This document shows, in pieces, positions 10,955-22,009 of a DNA stretch of 64,000 nucleotides. Positions within the stretch are counted from its first letter, which is position 1. Each line of letters opens with the position of its first letter. The notes under the pieces are model-generated. The model did no database searches. It was not told where the DNA came from and saw only the letters and a list, made by a program, of their open reading frames with translations. A program made the translations under genes and the position numbers. Source of the stretch: Phyto melanocephala (lineage: Eukaryota > Arthropoda > Insecta > Diptera > Rhinophoridae); contig OW799235.1 of NCBI GenBank assembly GCA_941918925.1, forward strand, positions 35,515,201-35,579,200, read 5' to 3'.

Positions 10955-11345
10955 ATCGGGTGATTTATCGTAAAGTTTAATTTAAAATGTAAAATAAAAC
11001 ACATAATTTTGAATTATCGGTTAATAGAACATTTTCCTCGACTTGTTCACCAGCCCAAATATGGCAGTTTTGTTTATTAACGTATCCATTGGTATTGGCA
11101 ATAGTGGTTTCAGTAGGTCGATTATGCGCACCGTAAGTTTCTTGAATCGCGCAATAAATATTTCTCGCAGAACGCTGTTTTTGTGCATGTTAAAATCAGG
11201 GGCTTACCTCAACTTATATTGCAGACTTTTATATGGTATCAATTTATCAAATATGCTTTCGACAATTTTGCTGGGATATAAACGAAAGAACACGATTGCC
11301 TCTTGTTTTTACCCAAAACATAGTCAGATTTGCACTATATAACTT
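10955..11345 (-). pseudogene. DD41D (rosa-like) transposase fragment
   Basis: The minus strand encodes GYVNKQNCHIWAGEQV near 11085-11040, matching the VNKQNCxIW motif just after the first catalytic Asp of rosa-like transposases. The end sequence GGGTGATTTATCG and TTTTGAATTATCGGTTAATAGAAC (split as TTGAATTATCGGTTAATAG) recurs at the 54140 remnant, so both are copies of one family. Stops and frameshifts are frequent. It is a short dead fragment. Confidence 0.7.
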
Positions 11346-12067
11346 CTTGAAACGTTTGTTAAGTACATAGGTATATAATATGTAGCTTTGGCAACATTGT
11401 AACTAAAGATCTGTGTCGCCATGCTTTTTAAATTATATTAATTTTTTTTTAATGAAGACATCTTGTTTTATCGTGCAACGCTTAATTTTTGCTTATCCTA
11501 AACTGTCAGCAATCGTAATGCGTTTTAGGGTTGACATTTCTTTACAAATTTAAATCTTGCTTAAATTTTGGGACACTACCTCAAATGTCCAGCCTTAAGC
11601 AACATTAAATTTATCAATTTTTAAAATTTTTTTCAATATTTTTGGTTAAATATTAATGAATATTAAAGAAAGTGTTTAAGGGAACATTTTCAAACTATGC
11701 CGCTTTCCTTAATGGGTTTTTAATTGCGTCTGAAGTGTTGCAAGCCTTCACGTTTAAATCAAATGCCTACACTGAATTATCTTATTCAGCCAGCCTCCAA
11801 ATTTTTCATGATAAATATTGTTAACCATTACGGAGTTGTATTTGTTTTCGGTATAATTCGGTCGTTTTTTCTCTTCTCTTTACTAAATATTGCATAGTTT
11901 TCAATTTTCACACATTCACTTTACAAAAATAAATTAAAAGTTTTGATGCAGCTTTTATTTTTTTATATTAATTTCATGGGACATTTTAACTTTTTCTATT
12001 TTTATCATTCTCTCTCTCTATCTCTCTCTCCCTTTTATGTTTTTAACAGTTCTGGCAATTATGAACA
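11346..12067. other. AT-rich spacer
   Basis: Nothing beyond a short CT-rich microsatellite (about 12009-12030) was recognised. Confidence 0.5.
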
Positions 12068-14790
12068 AAAACTAGTAAGAGCACTATATTCGGCTGTGCC
12101 GAATCTTTCATACCCACCACCAATTTTGTGTACATTTAAAGCACAATATTTATTATTTTGTTAATCGCTATAGAATAATCTCTTTATAATAAAATATGTA
12201 TCACTTTCTTTGTAGAGGGTGGTTAAATTTTAAGGGCCCATGTTTAAGGTGAACCACATCTAACCTTCAACTTTTTTCTTGTATTTCATTTGACATTTCT
12301 CAATCTCAGACTAACTCAATTTGAACCGTGGAAAGATACGCAATCGAGCAACGCTTTTAAATATTAAAGATTTTTATAAAAATGGGCGTTCAAATCAAAA
12401 TTAATTTTGTGCACTTCGTGATTCTTTTGGTCAACATAATCGTTCGAATTCGTCCACAATCGTGAGAATTGTAAAAAATATTTAAATGTCTGCAAAGCAG
12501 GTCTGTATGAAATGTGAAAACATCTGTGAATGCCATCTTAGTTCGTTGAATGGGAAACATTGCTGTTTTTCACGATAACGTGACAAAAGAGCAAGCAACC
12601 TCGACTCATCATCGTGCCCAACAATCGAGCATCAACAGTGTCATTGAAAATTTGGACTATCGGATCGTGGTGTGCCGCCTAGGTTGGGGGGCCATTTGGC
12701 CGATATTTTGTTCCATATATAATTGAAGCATACAAATATTATCATTATAAAAATAAATGATAATAATTTCATAATAATTTTATTCAAAATCAACATAGTC
12801 CCTTAAAATTAAACCACCCATTATAACTTCGGTATGCTAGTAAAATGTTTTCGTAAATTTAGTCTTTCAATGAAAGTGGCCGTTAAAATACGCGTGTCAA
12901 TAAAGTTTCTGCTAATAAACATAACTTAGATATTTCAATATAGTCCTTTAGTATTCCAAAAACTTTATTCATAGAGAATTTACATGAATTTAAGAGGAAG
13001 AAAGTTAAATTTTAAGGGCCACAGGGTGATTTAAAATATACATTCTCTGCATTTTTCTAAAACGGGAAATTTATTAGTAAGATTTTGATTTTTAAACTTC
13101 TATAACATTTTGCTTTTAAAAGATTTTCAAACGAAATAAGTTTTGTATAATTTTAAAATTTGTTAGCCATTAGTACATGAAAATAAATTGTTTATAATGT
13201 TTAGAGATATTTTTTTTTGACTTATGTCAAAATTTTCCTAAATTCGCATTTTTAATAGAGCATAATTTCAGGAGAACATAAGCATAAGTTGTTAGCATGC
13301 CATCTAGTAGTTGCTAGTAGAGTCATCTATCTTATCATCTTTATCTTATATTTAGCTACAGTATAATAAATGTCGCAGTGTAAGATGAATAAATGCTAAT
13401 ATATATGACTAATATATTTTTATAAAAATTTAAGGAAAAAAGTGTGCGTGGCACATCTATTTTCCGTTATAACGAAGACTTTGACCAAAAAGCCATGTTT
13501 GCAAAATTTCAGAATCGTACATATAGTTTTGTCAGTTTTATTACGTTTTAAATTTGAAATATACACTGTGCGGTATAAATTTTCGTACATTTTTATCTAT
13601 AACTCTTTTCCTAATTCATAGATTTAAGCGATTTTCAGGGAAAAATATTCTTTTGACTCGATAAATATATTCGAATATATATATATTCGAAGTTTCATGA
13701 CTCTACGTTTATAGGTCTGGACACAATTCAAAAGTGAAAGTGGTCGTTATAGTAGGCGTGTCAAAGTTGTTTTTGCTAATGAGTACAACTGAGGTGTTTC
13801 AATATAGTCCTTTATTATTCCAAAATCTTTATTAATAGAGAAATTATATGAATTTTAGGTAAAACGTTATATGGGAGGTGGGCGTAAAAGTGGGCGTGGC
13901 ATCTTAATTTTTTGGCATAGTAATGAAATTGCCTAGGGGGATAGACGTAGAAAAATTTATCATCATATCTCTAATTTAAGCGGTTTTATGAGCTTTTAAA
14001 TTTCATTAACGGTAGATAACGTGAAAAGTGGGCGTTATAGTAGGCGTGTCAAAGTTATTTTTGCGAATGAGTACAACTGAGGTGTTTTAATATAGGCCTT
14101 TATTATTCCAAAATCTTTATTAATAGAGAAATTATATGAATTTTAGTTAAAACGTTATATGGGAAGTGGGCGTGGCACATTGATTTGCCGTTACAAGAAA
14201 GCGTGTCACCAAAAAGCAAAGTGTTCAAAATTTCAGAGTCGTATATTCAATTTTGTTGCTTTTATGACGTTTTTGTTTTTAAATATACCGAAAAAAACAC
14301 TGTGCGGTATAAATTTTCGTACATTTTGATCGATAACTCCTCTCCTAATGCATAGATTTAGACAATTTTCGGGGAAAATATTGTCTTTACCCAGGAAATA
14401 TATATTCGAAGTTTCATGAGTCTACGTTAAGGCGTTTGGACTTAATTCCATTTTATTCGATGTTCGAAGGACACGGTTTTTTCGACCTACTCTTGCTTTT
14501 CGAGCTATAACTCTCTTCCTAATATTCCGATTTAGCCCATTTTCAATACCAAACAAACCTTGTCTATAAGAAAGATTCTGGCAAAATTTGAGCCCCCTAG
14601 CTTTTTCGGTGCGACCTCTATCGTGCTTTCAACAGACGGACAGACGGACGGACATAGCTAGATCGTCATAAAATCAAACCCCGATTCAGAATATATATAC
14701 TTTATGGGGTCTAAAATGGATATTTCGATGTGTTACAAACGGAATGACAAAATGAATATACCCCCACCATTTTTTTGGTGGCGGGTATAA
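12068..14790 (+). repeat. C-family repeat with head palindrome and GGTGGCGGGTAT end
   Basis: It begins ACTAGTAAGAGCACTATATT, then the palindrome TTCGGC-TGT-GCCGAA, then CATACCCACCACCAAT. It ends ATACCCCCACCA-TTTTTT-TGGTGGCGGGTAT, a strong hairpin. The tail also has GGACAGACGGACGGAC (about 14638) and AATATATATACTTTATGGGGTC (split as TATATACTTTATGGGGTC), both shared with A. The interior holds three diverged copies of a unit containing AGTAGGCGTGTCAAAGTT (near 12866, 13737 and 14027) and two of a unit containing GTGCGGTATAAATTTTCG (13565 and 14303). It is interrupted by a rosa-like deletion derivative at 12217-12819 and probably by a second unidentified insert at about 12991-13430. No coding capacity of its own. 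Confidence 0.75.
12217..12819 (+). mobile_element. Rosa-like DD41D deletion derivative
   Basis: The ends GGGTGGTTAAATTTTAAGGG and its near-perfect inverse (tcccttaaaattaaaccaccc, 12799-12819) define about 603 bp, half the normal size. TA occurs just outside each end (12213-12214 and 12822-12823). The plus strand still shows the transposase N-terminus: KIFYKNGRSNQN, CALRDSFGQHNRSNSST and IVRIVKN, with a stop and frameshifts. The catalytic core is gone. It sits inside repeat C, so it is younger than that copy. Confidence 0.82.
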
Positions 14791-15526
14791 AAATATATTC
14801 GAAACCACCTTGTATTAAAATGTTATTCATAAAAAAAAATAATCAGACCATTAAGTAAAACAATAAAAGCAGAAATAGCTGCACTAGCAACAACAAAAAT
14901 AACACAGCACAAAACAACATTAAATGTAAACTAAAAACATATGACTTAATTTTTAAGGTGACCAGATTTCTCATAAAAGATAAAATTGACGAAATTATTT
15001 ATTAAGAACATGTTTAGCCCCATCTGCTTTTTTATTTTATTAAAATTGATATGAATAGATTTAACTCAATCAATATAATATTTTTAATTTAAACAAACAC
15101 ATATGTATGCACATTAAATTAACTGCTTTCTTTTTCTCCTTTTTTTAGGTAAGTTAAACAATTAAACAGCAATAACCAGAGATAAGGAATATTTAAAAGT
15201 TTTAGCGGCTGGAGGATTTGGTAAATAAAATACAAAATATAAAGGCAGACATAAGCAATTTAAGAAGTATTGTCTGACAATTTGTTTAAATAATTGTTTT
15301 ATAAAATTAATAGTTTGTATAACATGATTAAAGACGATTGATTTATTTAACAGTTACATTTCTTGTCTTTAATGGAAGACAAATGAATAACATTTCGAAC
15401 CATTCCGAAACGAACATTTTAAGTTATGTACGTTAATCAAATATTTGCTTTAAATTGTAAGCGATTTATGAAACTTTTTACGTTTACGACTAATTACTAA
15501 TACATACATAGAGAATTATTAACAAA
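14791..15526. other. AT-rich spacer
   Basis: No gene or transposon end was recognised. A few short CAA-rich segments (about 14870-14925) are present. Confidence 0.5.
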
Positions 15527-15925
15527 CTAGCTTGTGCCCGCGACTTCGTCTGTGTAGTTATAGGGATAAAAGGAAAACTTAGTATTAACCTAGATTATTA
15601 TTTATATGTATGTCAAATTTATCAAAACATTCACATTTATTATACCTATTAGTAGGATTATTAATTTGAAAATTTGAATTTGAAAATAAAAAAAAGAAAA
15701 GTCAAAACTTGGAACAAAAATATAAATTTTACAAAACAAACAACCCGTTTAGGCTGTGATGATGAGTTTGTCTCCTAGTTATCGTGATAAAAAGTATCTT
15801 ATGTGTTAATCTAGGTTGTTATCTATCTATGTGCCGCATTTCATTTAGTTCCGTTCAGCTGTTTTTGCGTGATTGAGTAACAAATATCCAAACATACAAA
15901 CTTTCACATTTATTTATTAGTAAGA
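15527..15925 (-). mobile_element. Short non-autonomous Helitron
   Basis: On the minus strand the element begins with TC after an A (A|TCTTACTAATAAATAAATG) and ends CGCGGGCACAAGCTAG|T. That is the Helitron signature of TC...CTRR inserted between A and T, with no target duplication. Internal segments match widespread insect Helitron sequence: CCCGCGACTTCGTCTGTG, AAGTATCTTATGTGTTAATC and TTTTTGCGTGATTGAGTAAC. No Rep/helicase gene is present. The call is supported by both ends. Confidence 0.8.
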
Positions 15926-16680
15926 TAGTAAGAGTGTTAATAAGGTTATACACTTGACGTTAAATATAAGAAAACAAAACTTTTCAAACGTTTCTAGTAA
16001 ATTAGATATATTATAGAATATCATTAAATAATTAAAATATTCTTTATTACTCCCTTATTACATTTAAACGAAAATTTTTTAACCAAAACAGGGTTGGATG
16101 ATATTAATTAAGTAGTAGTAGTAGAAACACCATTTGCATTCAATAATTTCATGATTTTCCTGTTACTGCTATTACTTATATTTTGGCATAAAATTATCTA
16201 GCCGAAAATCAATAAGGTAATAAAGAAATAAACCATAAGAATTATCTTGTGGCACGACCAATAATCATTTATAGTAATGATTTATTTTATTTATATAATA
16301 TTTTATTACGACTTGTAAATTTCTGACCTGACCGGTTAAGAGTTGACGGCTCTCCATTAAAATGGTTCTATTTTTTGTTTCCAGACATCAGAGCATACAT
16401 GCGAAATTTAGCAGTAAAGAAGTTTTGGTAGTTGTCCTGCCAGTTGGTGATGATAACCGAAAAACTTTATGGTATTGTAATTTTGTTAATAATATATGTC
16501 AAAAAATTTTTAAAGCTCTAAATTAAGAAATAGGTCATTATAATACTTTGTCTCTTTTGTATTTATTACAAGTTTGTATTTATTACAACAATAACAATTA
16601 ATTCCTCAATTATACCAATTTGTTTTAATTTGTCTATCAATAAAGGTTGTGATATAACAATATTTTAATTCTATTACATA
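15926..16680. other. AT-rich spacer
   Basis: No gene, RNA or mobile element was recognised. Confidence 0.5.
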
Positions 16681-16975
16681 AAAGGCTTTATATGGCCATC
16701 TCAATTAAAAATAAACTAAGAGAGAGATATAAAACTCTACAATGTTTTACTAAGTAAAATTTACTTATACTTTAAAATATACTAGTACTGCAACAATTCT
16801 ATATGATACTACATTTGCCATATGATGAAAAGCTGAAATACGCTTTTCAACAAACAACAAAAACAAAAAGGGTTTATATGGCCACCTCAATTAAAAACAA
16901 AAAAAGAGAGAGAGAGATATAAAACTCTACAATGTTTTACTTATACTCTATAATAAACCTACTAGTTTTTGCTGT
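16681..16975 (+). repeat. Diverged tandem duplication, about 120 bp unit
   Basis: Two copies (16681-16800 and 16869-16975) share TTTATATGGCCAYCTCAATT, a GA-run, and GATATAAAACTCTACAATGT, with about 70 bp between. They differ by small indels and GA-run length. A local duplication is the simplest explanation; function is unknown. Confidence 0.7.
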
Positions 16976-17039
16976 AGTTGTTGTGGCATAAAAAAATACA
17001 AAAAACAAAACAAAAACGTAAACATCTCTCAGCAAAGAA

Positions 17040-17205
17040 ATTTTAAGAAGAGGCCTTTGGAGGGCTTACGATACGGCAGTTTTGTTTATCGACGAATCCA
17101 TTGAAACAAAAGTGAGCTTCATCGCTAAACAAAAATCGCTTATGAAAATCGGGATCAATGGAAATTTTGTTTTGGGCCCATTCACCGCATCTTGCTATTC
17201 AAAAT
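17040..17205 (-). pseudogene. DD41D transposase fragment
   Basis: The minus strand reads DPDFHKRFLFSDEAHFCF followed by NGFVDKQNCRIVSP. This covers the first catalytic Asp (FSDEAHF) and the KQNC motif of rosa-like transposases. No ends were found and the fragment is too short to function. Its sequence is close to the 29757 copy. Confidence 0.75.
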
Positions 17206-18678
17206 TTGCAAAATTTAACATTATTTATAATAAATATTGTAATAACCAATGTTAAAATTTTGTGTTAAAAAAATCTTATTGATTATTATAAAATAGTTCA
17301 CACAGAACCTAACCGGTGCTTAAAAAGAAATGGTGCTGGCCTTTTATTTTCTCCCGCACGGTGATATGTATAATAGAGTCATGAATATGAGTAAGCAAAA
17401 TATACTTTGAGTTTTTTAATGTATCATCACTCCAGTGCTGCCGAAATCACAATTCAATTTCACACAGAAAAAGCTTTAAAGTAATACAAAACTTTAGAAA
17501 TTTATATAAATAAAAATAAAAATCATTAATGCCTCAGAAACTTCGGTGACAAGTTACTTTCCTGACCTTAGCTAACTCAGCCCTATTTTTATAATAGACG
17601 AAGTGATAGATAACATATTGATGATAAGTATATATGAGAAGACAATGACCTTTTTAACAAATTTAATTGAACCAGTAAAGTAATGTATCTTCCCTTAAAG
17701 GCCGCAGCACTAGTTGCTTCAAAACAATGGAAACTAATTAAAACTAACATTAAAAACTCGCCAAAAGTAATTTACAGAATCCTATTTTTCCTATTTCCTA
17801 TTTTTGGATAATTTAATAGAAGTCGACAACACTGCATCATAATAAATGACCTAACCAACTACAGCAACAATAAAACTTTAAGTTATATATTTTTATAAGT
17901 ATGTATTTCATATTCTGACAGTGCGATTACTTCTGCTTTTATTGTTTTGTTTTTTTTTTATAATTTTCTCTTTTTAAATTACTTCGTTTCTTCTTTTTAT
18001 AATTTTTAATGTTTACCAGTGCTGCTATGTTTGAGGATTTCGCCCTAGATATATGCTTTTTTTGTTAGGGGCGAATTCTAAGGATACAAATTCTTCAATG
18101 GGAAACTTAGGGGAGATATTGTAAATATTTAACCCAATATTTTGAAACTGATAAATGTTTCTCTTTAAGTTGCACAAAAGTGGTATACAGGTGACACTTT
18201 AGGTGTAAAGCAAGTTATCATTATCTCTGTAAGTATTTTTTTATTCAAGTGCACATATTAAGAGGTATTATAGGTACTTTTTTAATATTGTCAAAAATAT
18301 TGTAAGAAGCGGAAATGAGTTTTAAGGGTGAAGTATTCATTAAAAAATATGTGTGTACGTACAAATGTATTTGATGATAGATTTGATATTTGTCTCCTAT
18401 ATGAAATAAGCAAAACATCTAAACAATCAAATATTGTTTTTATTTCCAAAAAAATATATTATTAAAACAAATTGTAGAGGGCTTTTTGAAATTATATTAT
18501 GATATGTAGGTAACTTATGTAAATATAAATTGAAATTTTACCATTAAATAAAGGAAATTTTCTTAAAAAATTATAAATTAAGTGGTTTTATATTGTTTTA
18601 AGGGAAAGACAATAAATTACCTGGCATCACTGATGTGTGCTAAACATGACGCTGAAGTTGAATTTTCCCAATTTTTAT
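17206..18678. other. AT-rich spacer with a GC-richer hairpin
   Basis: An imperfect inverted repeat (GATTTCGCCCTAG ... TTAGGGGCGAATTC) lies at about 18048-18079. CAGTGCTGCC occurs at about 17434, but no matching opposite end was seen. No gene was recognised. Confidence 0.45.
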
Positions 18679-18795
18679 CTGCCGTATTCATAAAAAATAT
18701 TTTAGGCTTATTAAAGACGTATTTGACAAATTTATGTGCAACATCTGTCAAATTAGCCTTTAATATATCTAAAATATTTACTAAGAATACGGCAG
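18679..18795. repeat. Hairpin MITE, CTGCCGTATTC family, copy 1
   Basis: The two halves are inverted repeats starting CTGCCGTATTC, matching imperfectly over about 40 bp. TAT flanks both sides (18676-18678 and 18796-18798). Length 117 bp. The 72-codon frame running through it is not a gene. Related copies lie at 25998 and 31517. Confidence 0.8.
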
Positions 18796-18798
18796 TAT

Positions 18799-19512
18799 AA
18801 CTTTTTTTTCTCCCTGTTTATAATTTTATGTAGAACACAAAATGGCACAATTGCAGCACTTTTCGGTACAATAAAATACGTCATAATCTTATCACAATAC
18901 ATTAATAAGAATATGTTCGTACATGTACATATATTTAAAATTTGAGAACATTCAAAAAGTTTTATTAATTCCGCGAGAATTGTAAAATTCTTTTTAATCT
19001 ATTATTCTTTTAAAAAATATTAAGTTAAAATGAAGATAATAACATGATTACTGTAGTAGTTGCAGTTTAGACCTTAACGGTACTTTTTCAATATACATAA
19101 GTTTGTATGTATATATGTTGTATATGCATATTTAGTACTTAACGCAGTTGAAGCTTTCATTTTACAACCATGATGTAGGTACACAAGTCCATACAAATGA
19201 ATGATAAAAAGAAGAAAAAAAACTTTAACTATACGTTCATCTAACTGACATTTTGAAGGGAATGAATATTTCGTAGACGTTAAAAAAGAATTGTAGATTT
19301 TATTTTGTTTAATTTCTGTTCGATATGATCATTTTACAAATGCCAGGCACGTAATTCAACAAACTACAGAAAGTCAGTAAAAATTTAGAAAAGAAACCTA
19401 AAACCAACTATAAATATACTTTAGTTAGATTTTAAGAGACTATCTAGAATTATGATAATAAGACTCCTTGTAGTATTGACTTTTTATCTGAATTTAGTAA
19501 AGTCATAATACA
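18799..19512. other. AT-rich spacer
   Basis: No gene or mobile element end was recognised before the P-like element. Confidence 0.5.
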
Positions 19513-19520
19513 GTAAATAC

Positions 19521-20919
19521 CAAGAATGATTAAATAAAGATTACGCCACCACGCAGCCATAAAAAAACATTTCTGCGCATGAAGGAATTCTGACGTCATT
19601 CAAGCTGCGTTCTGATTGGCTAAAAAAATTCAGCTGTATAACTAATAATGTTTGTGTAAAAACATGACGGTGGGACAAATTGTTATTTTTCTAACTTAAT
19701 GTTTTGAAAGCAAATAAGTTCTTTATATATATACATATATATTTTCATTATTTTTTTTACAATATTTCACTATAAGGTGTAGAATTCATTTCATGTTGTT
19801 ATTTTATCAAATTTTCTTTTTCACTTATAATTTTTTTCAGCGATTTCGACATTTAGTTTCCTAATTCTTAAATACACTCGACACCTAAAAAAAGTTTTTT
19901 TCACGTATTCACTGGCTTCAATTTCTTTGGCTTCCAACAAATGCTTTTGTAAATATCCGCTTGAAAGTAATAATTTGTTACCATTTAATTTGAAAAATAT
20001 GGTGTAAGTTTGGAAGCGATCTTCTTCAAGATTAGTTGGCCTTGGAGCATTTTTCACGACCAATTTTTCTTCAAAACTATTTGGAATATCATTTTGCTTT
20101 TCAGTTTCACGTTGCCCTTCATATACATTTGCAACTTCAGTTTCATTAGCAGTTTTCGTTTCACATTCAATAGCACTAGTGTTTAAAGACGGAACTGCAT
20201 GGGATTTTAAAATTTTTGCAGGCCGTTTGCTAAATTCTATTCATAATGCCTTACTAATGTACTGCAAGAATTAATTTTGGTTTTACTTACCCATTTCAAA
20301 TATCAAGTTTCTTTAAAAACTTCTTGCTTGAAATGTAAAGAAAAAATTGTTTCTTTATCCACATTTACAGCCTTAACTCGTTTGCAAAATATTACCCATA
20401 ACTTCCTTCGAGATTCATCTTTTGGAAAATTGTAAAATTGTAAAATACAGCTTTTTAAAAATACAAACGTTTTATTAAAAATGCGCAATTTATTAGGTTT
20501 TAATATAATTTCTCACTTGTTTTTTTGCTGTAACTTTGCTTGCATTTGCCCACTGCACATTTCATATTTGCTCTCTTTCTTATCTTTTCACTTTATTTTG
20601 TTTTCTTTTTTATAACTTTTAAATAACCAAATTTAAACACTTTTTATATAATTTTAATAATTTTAATATTATTTATATGTATTTATTATAAAATATGACA
20701 CGAAATTCGTTGTTTATTAAACACCGATGTAATACTTTTTTTTAGAACTCTCTGAGTAAATTAATTGCACGGCTGCCAACTATCTCAAAATACATACATT
20801 TTTTGTAAGAAATTATAAATTTAACATATGATACAGACTTGGTAACCTTTGCGAGGGGATTACTACGTCATCTAACGGTAAATCATGCGCAAGGCGTAAT
20901 CTTTATTTAATCATTCTTG
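19521..20919 (-). mobile_element. P-superfamily element with THAP-domain remnant
   Basis: The 1399-bp element is flanked by the perfect 8-bp direct repeat GTAAATAC (19513-19520 and 20920-20927). Its terminal inverted repeats are identical over 27 bp, beginning CAAGAATGATTAAATAAAG. A subterminal motif TGCGCATGA appears inverted near both ends, with TGACGT further in. An 8-bp duplication, a terminal repeat of about 30 bp, subterminal repeats and a THAP-type DNA-binding frame are what P elements show. hAT also makes 8-bp duplications, but its ends look different and it carries no THAP. The catalytic domain is absent, so this copy depended on a full-length relative. Confidence 0.85.
19821..20488 (-). 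pseudogene. Truncated THAP-domain protein of the P-like element
   Basis: Reading leftward, 20488-20303 gives FPKDESRRKLWVIFCKR and ETIFSLHFKQEVF, the FP...W...HF skeleton of a THAP domain. The usual C-x2-H of the zinc site reads FSLH, so one ligand is lost, and a TGA ends the frame. GTAAGT follows at about 20290; an acceptor at GAATTTAG would give a 61-nt intron. The next block reads KILKSHAVPSLNTSAIECE; AVPS after THAP is typical. It runs open as an acidic then basic tail ending RIRKLNVEIAEKNYK at 19821. No transposase core follows. I infer a DNA-binding-only product, now broken. Confidence 0.72.
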
Positions 20920-20927
20920 GTAAATAC

Positions 20928-21439
20928 TCTAGGTCACGTGGGTCGATTTTCAAGTAATTTAAGAGAATTAAATTAAAAGTTGTACATACATATGCACATA
21001 CAAACAAAATCATATGAATACATTAGTTGAAGCAAGTCAGCATTGCTGGCCACACAATATTTCCATTTTAAGATGAATTCTAATATCATTGTCAGTGTAA
21101 ATTAATAGTTTATTGTTATTGGTGCGCTTTCATGTATCTTCCCTCTTTTGTTGTGTCGGTAAATGCATTTATTTTTTACCAACCTTCTAGTACCATTTTA
21201 TATGCTATTTTTCTTGTTTTTTTTTTTCGTAATGAGATAATATCTAAGGGTAAAAAGTATCCTTTATGTTAATTTAGGTATCAAAGTATCTTTATAAAAA
21301 AAAGTTGTAAAAATCCTTTCAACAGTTTTTAAGTCAATCAAGTACAGAACGACAGACAGACAAAAACTCTAAAAAAATGTGTATTGTATTCTAAAACAAA
21401 ATTTCAAATTGTTATAATTCAAAATGGGCACATTAAATG
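20928..21439 (+). repeat. Helitron-like fragment in spacer
   Basis: Positions about 21233-21365 resemble Helitron interior sequence: GGGTAAAAAGTATCCTTTATG, split here as GGGTAAAAAGTATCC and ATGTTAATTTAGG, followed by AATCCTTTCAACAGTTTTTA and GACAGACAGAC. The order matches the 15527 element read in reverse. No ends are preserved. The rest of the spacer is featureless. Confidence 0.5.
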
Positions 21440-21442
21440 TAA

Positions 21443-22006
21443 TACCATAGACAGACGACAGCGTTAATTTGCATTAGAATTTCACAAATTACAATTTTGA
21501 TGTGACACGACAGTTTTTGCATTAAGTAAACATTTTAAAAATTGTAAATGCACTAGCAATCACAAATTTGAACATGTTGCTACAAGTTGGGTTGGCAGAA
21601 GGACACTCTGAAATAAGAGAAAGGGAATTGTGGGAATTCGTAGGTTTAATGGTATCTTTTCATGGAGGTTATAATTCATATGTAGGTATATGCTATTTTT
21701 TAAAGGACCGTAACAGCACTTTTTGGGAGAGTGACGTGCTTACGATGGACAATACCAGTATTAAGGAAAACTTTCGCCTAAACAGAAAGGCATTCCAAAA
21801 AATATGTAAAAAAGTTCAGCATATCGAATCCATTTTAATTTTACATTTTTAATTTTTTTATTGATTGCCGACCGTGTTGCCATATTGAAATAGTTAAATT
21901 CAGTATAAATTCAATAAGTCTAATACATATTGGGATGGAGATAATTTATAAGTTAATTTGAATAAAGACTTTAAATGCAAATTAACGCTGTCGTCTGTCT
22001 ATGGTA
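21443..22006 (+). mobile_element. PIF/Harbinger deletion derivative
   Basis: The 564-bp element is flanked by TAA on both sides (21440-21442 and 22007-22009), the typical Harbinger target duplication. The ends are perfect inverted repeats of 33 bp beginning TACCATAGACAGACGACAGC. Between them is a short open frame resembling the start of a Harbinger transposase. The two end repeats are identical, so the insertion is probably recent. Confidence 0.88.
21574..21852 (+). pseudogene. N-terminal fragment of Harbinger transposase
   Basis: The frame from ATG at 21574 has 92 codons. It contains FWESDVLTMDNTSIKENFRL followed by NRKAFQKICKKV, resembling the FxExFRMSRxTFxxLC region near the start of Harbinger nuclease proteins. 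The DDE catalytic part is missing and the frame stops soon after. It could at most be a short DNA-binding or interaction peptide. Family assignment rests on this motif plus the TAA duplication and terminal repeats. Confidence 0.65.
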
Positions 22007-22009
22007 TAA

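Noticed and set aside
20262..20290. 29-nt intron between GTAAGT and TTGCAG in the P-like element
   Set aside because: It is too short for splicing in flies; an acceptor further on (61 nt) is more plausible.
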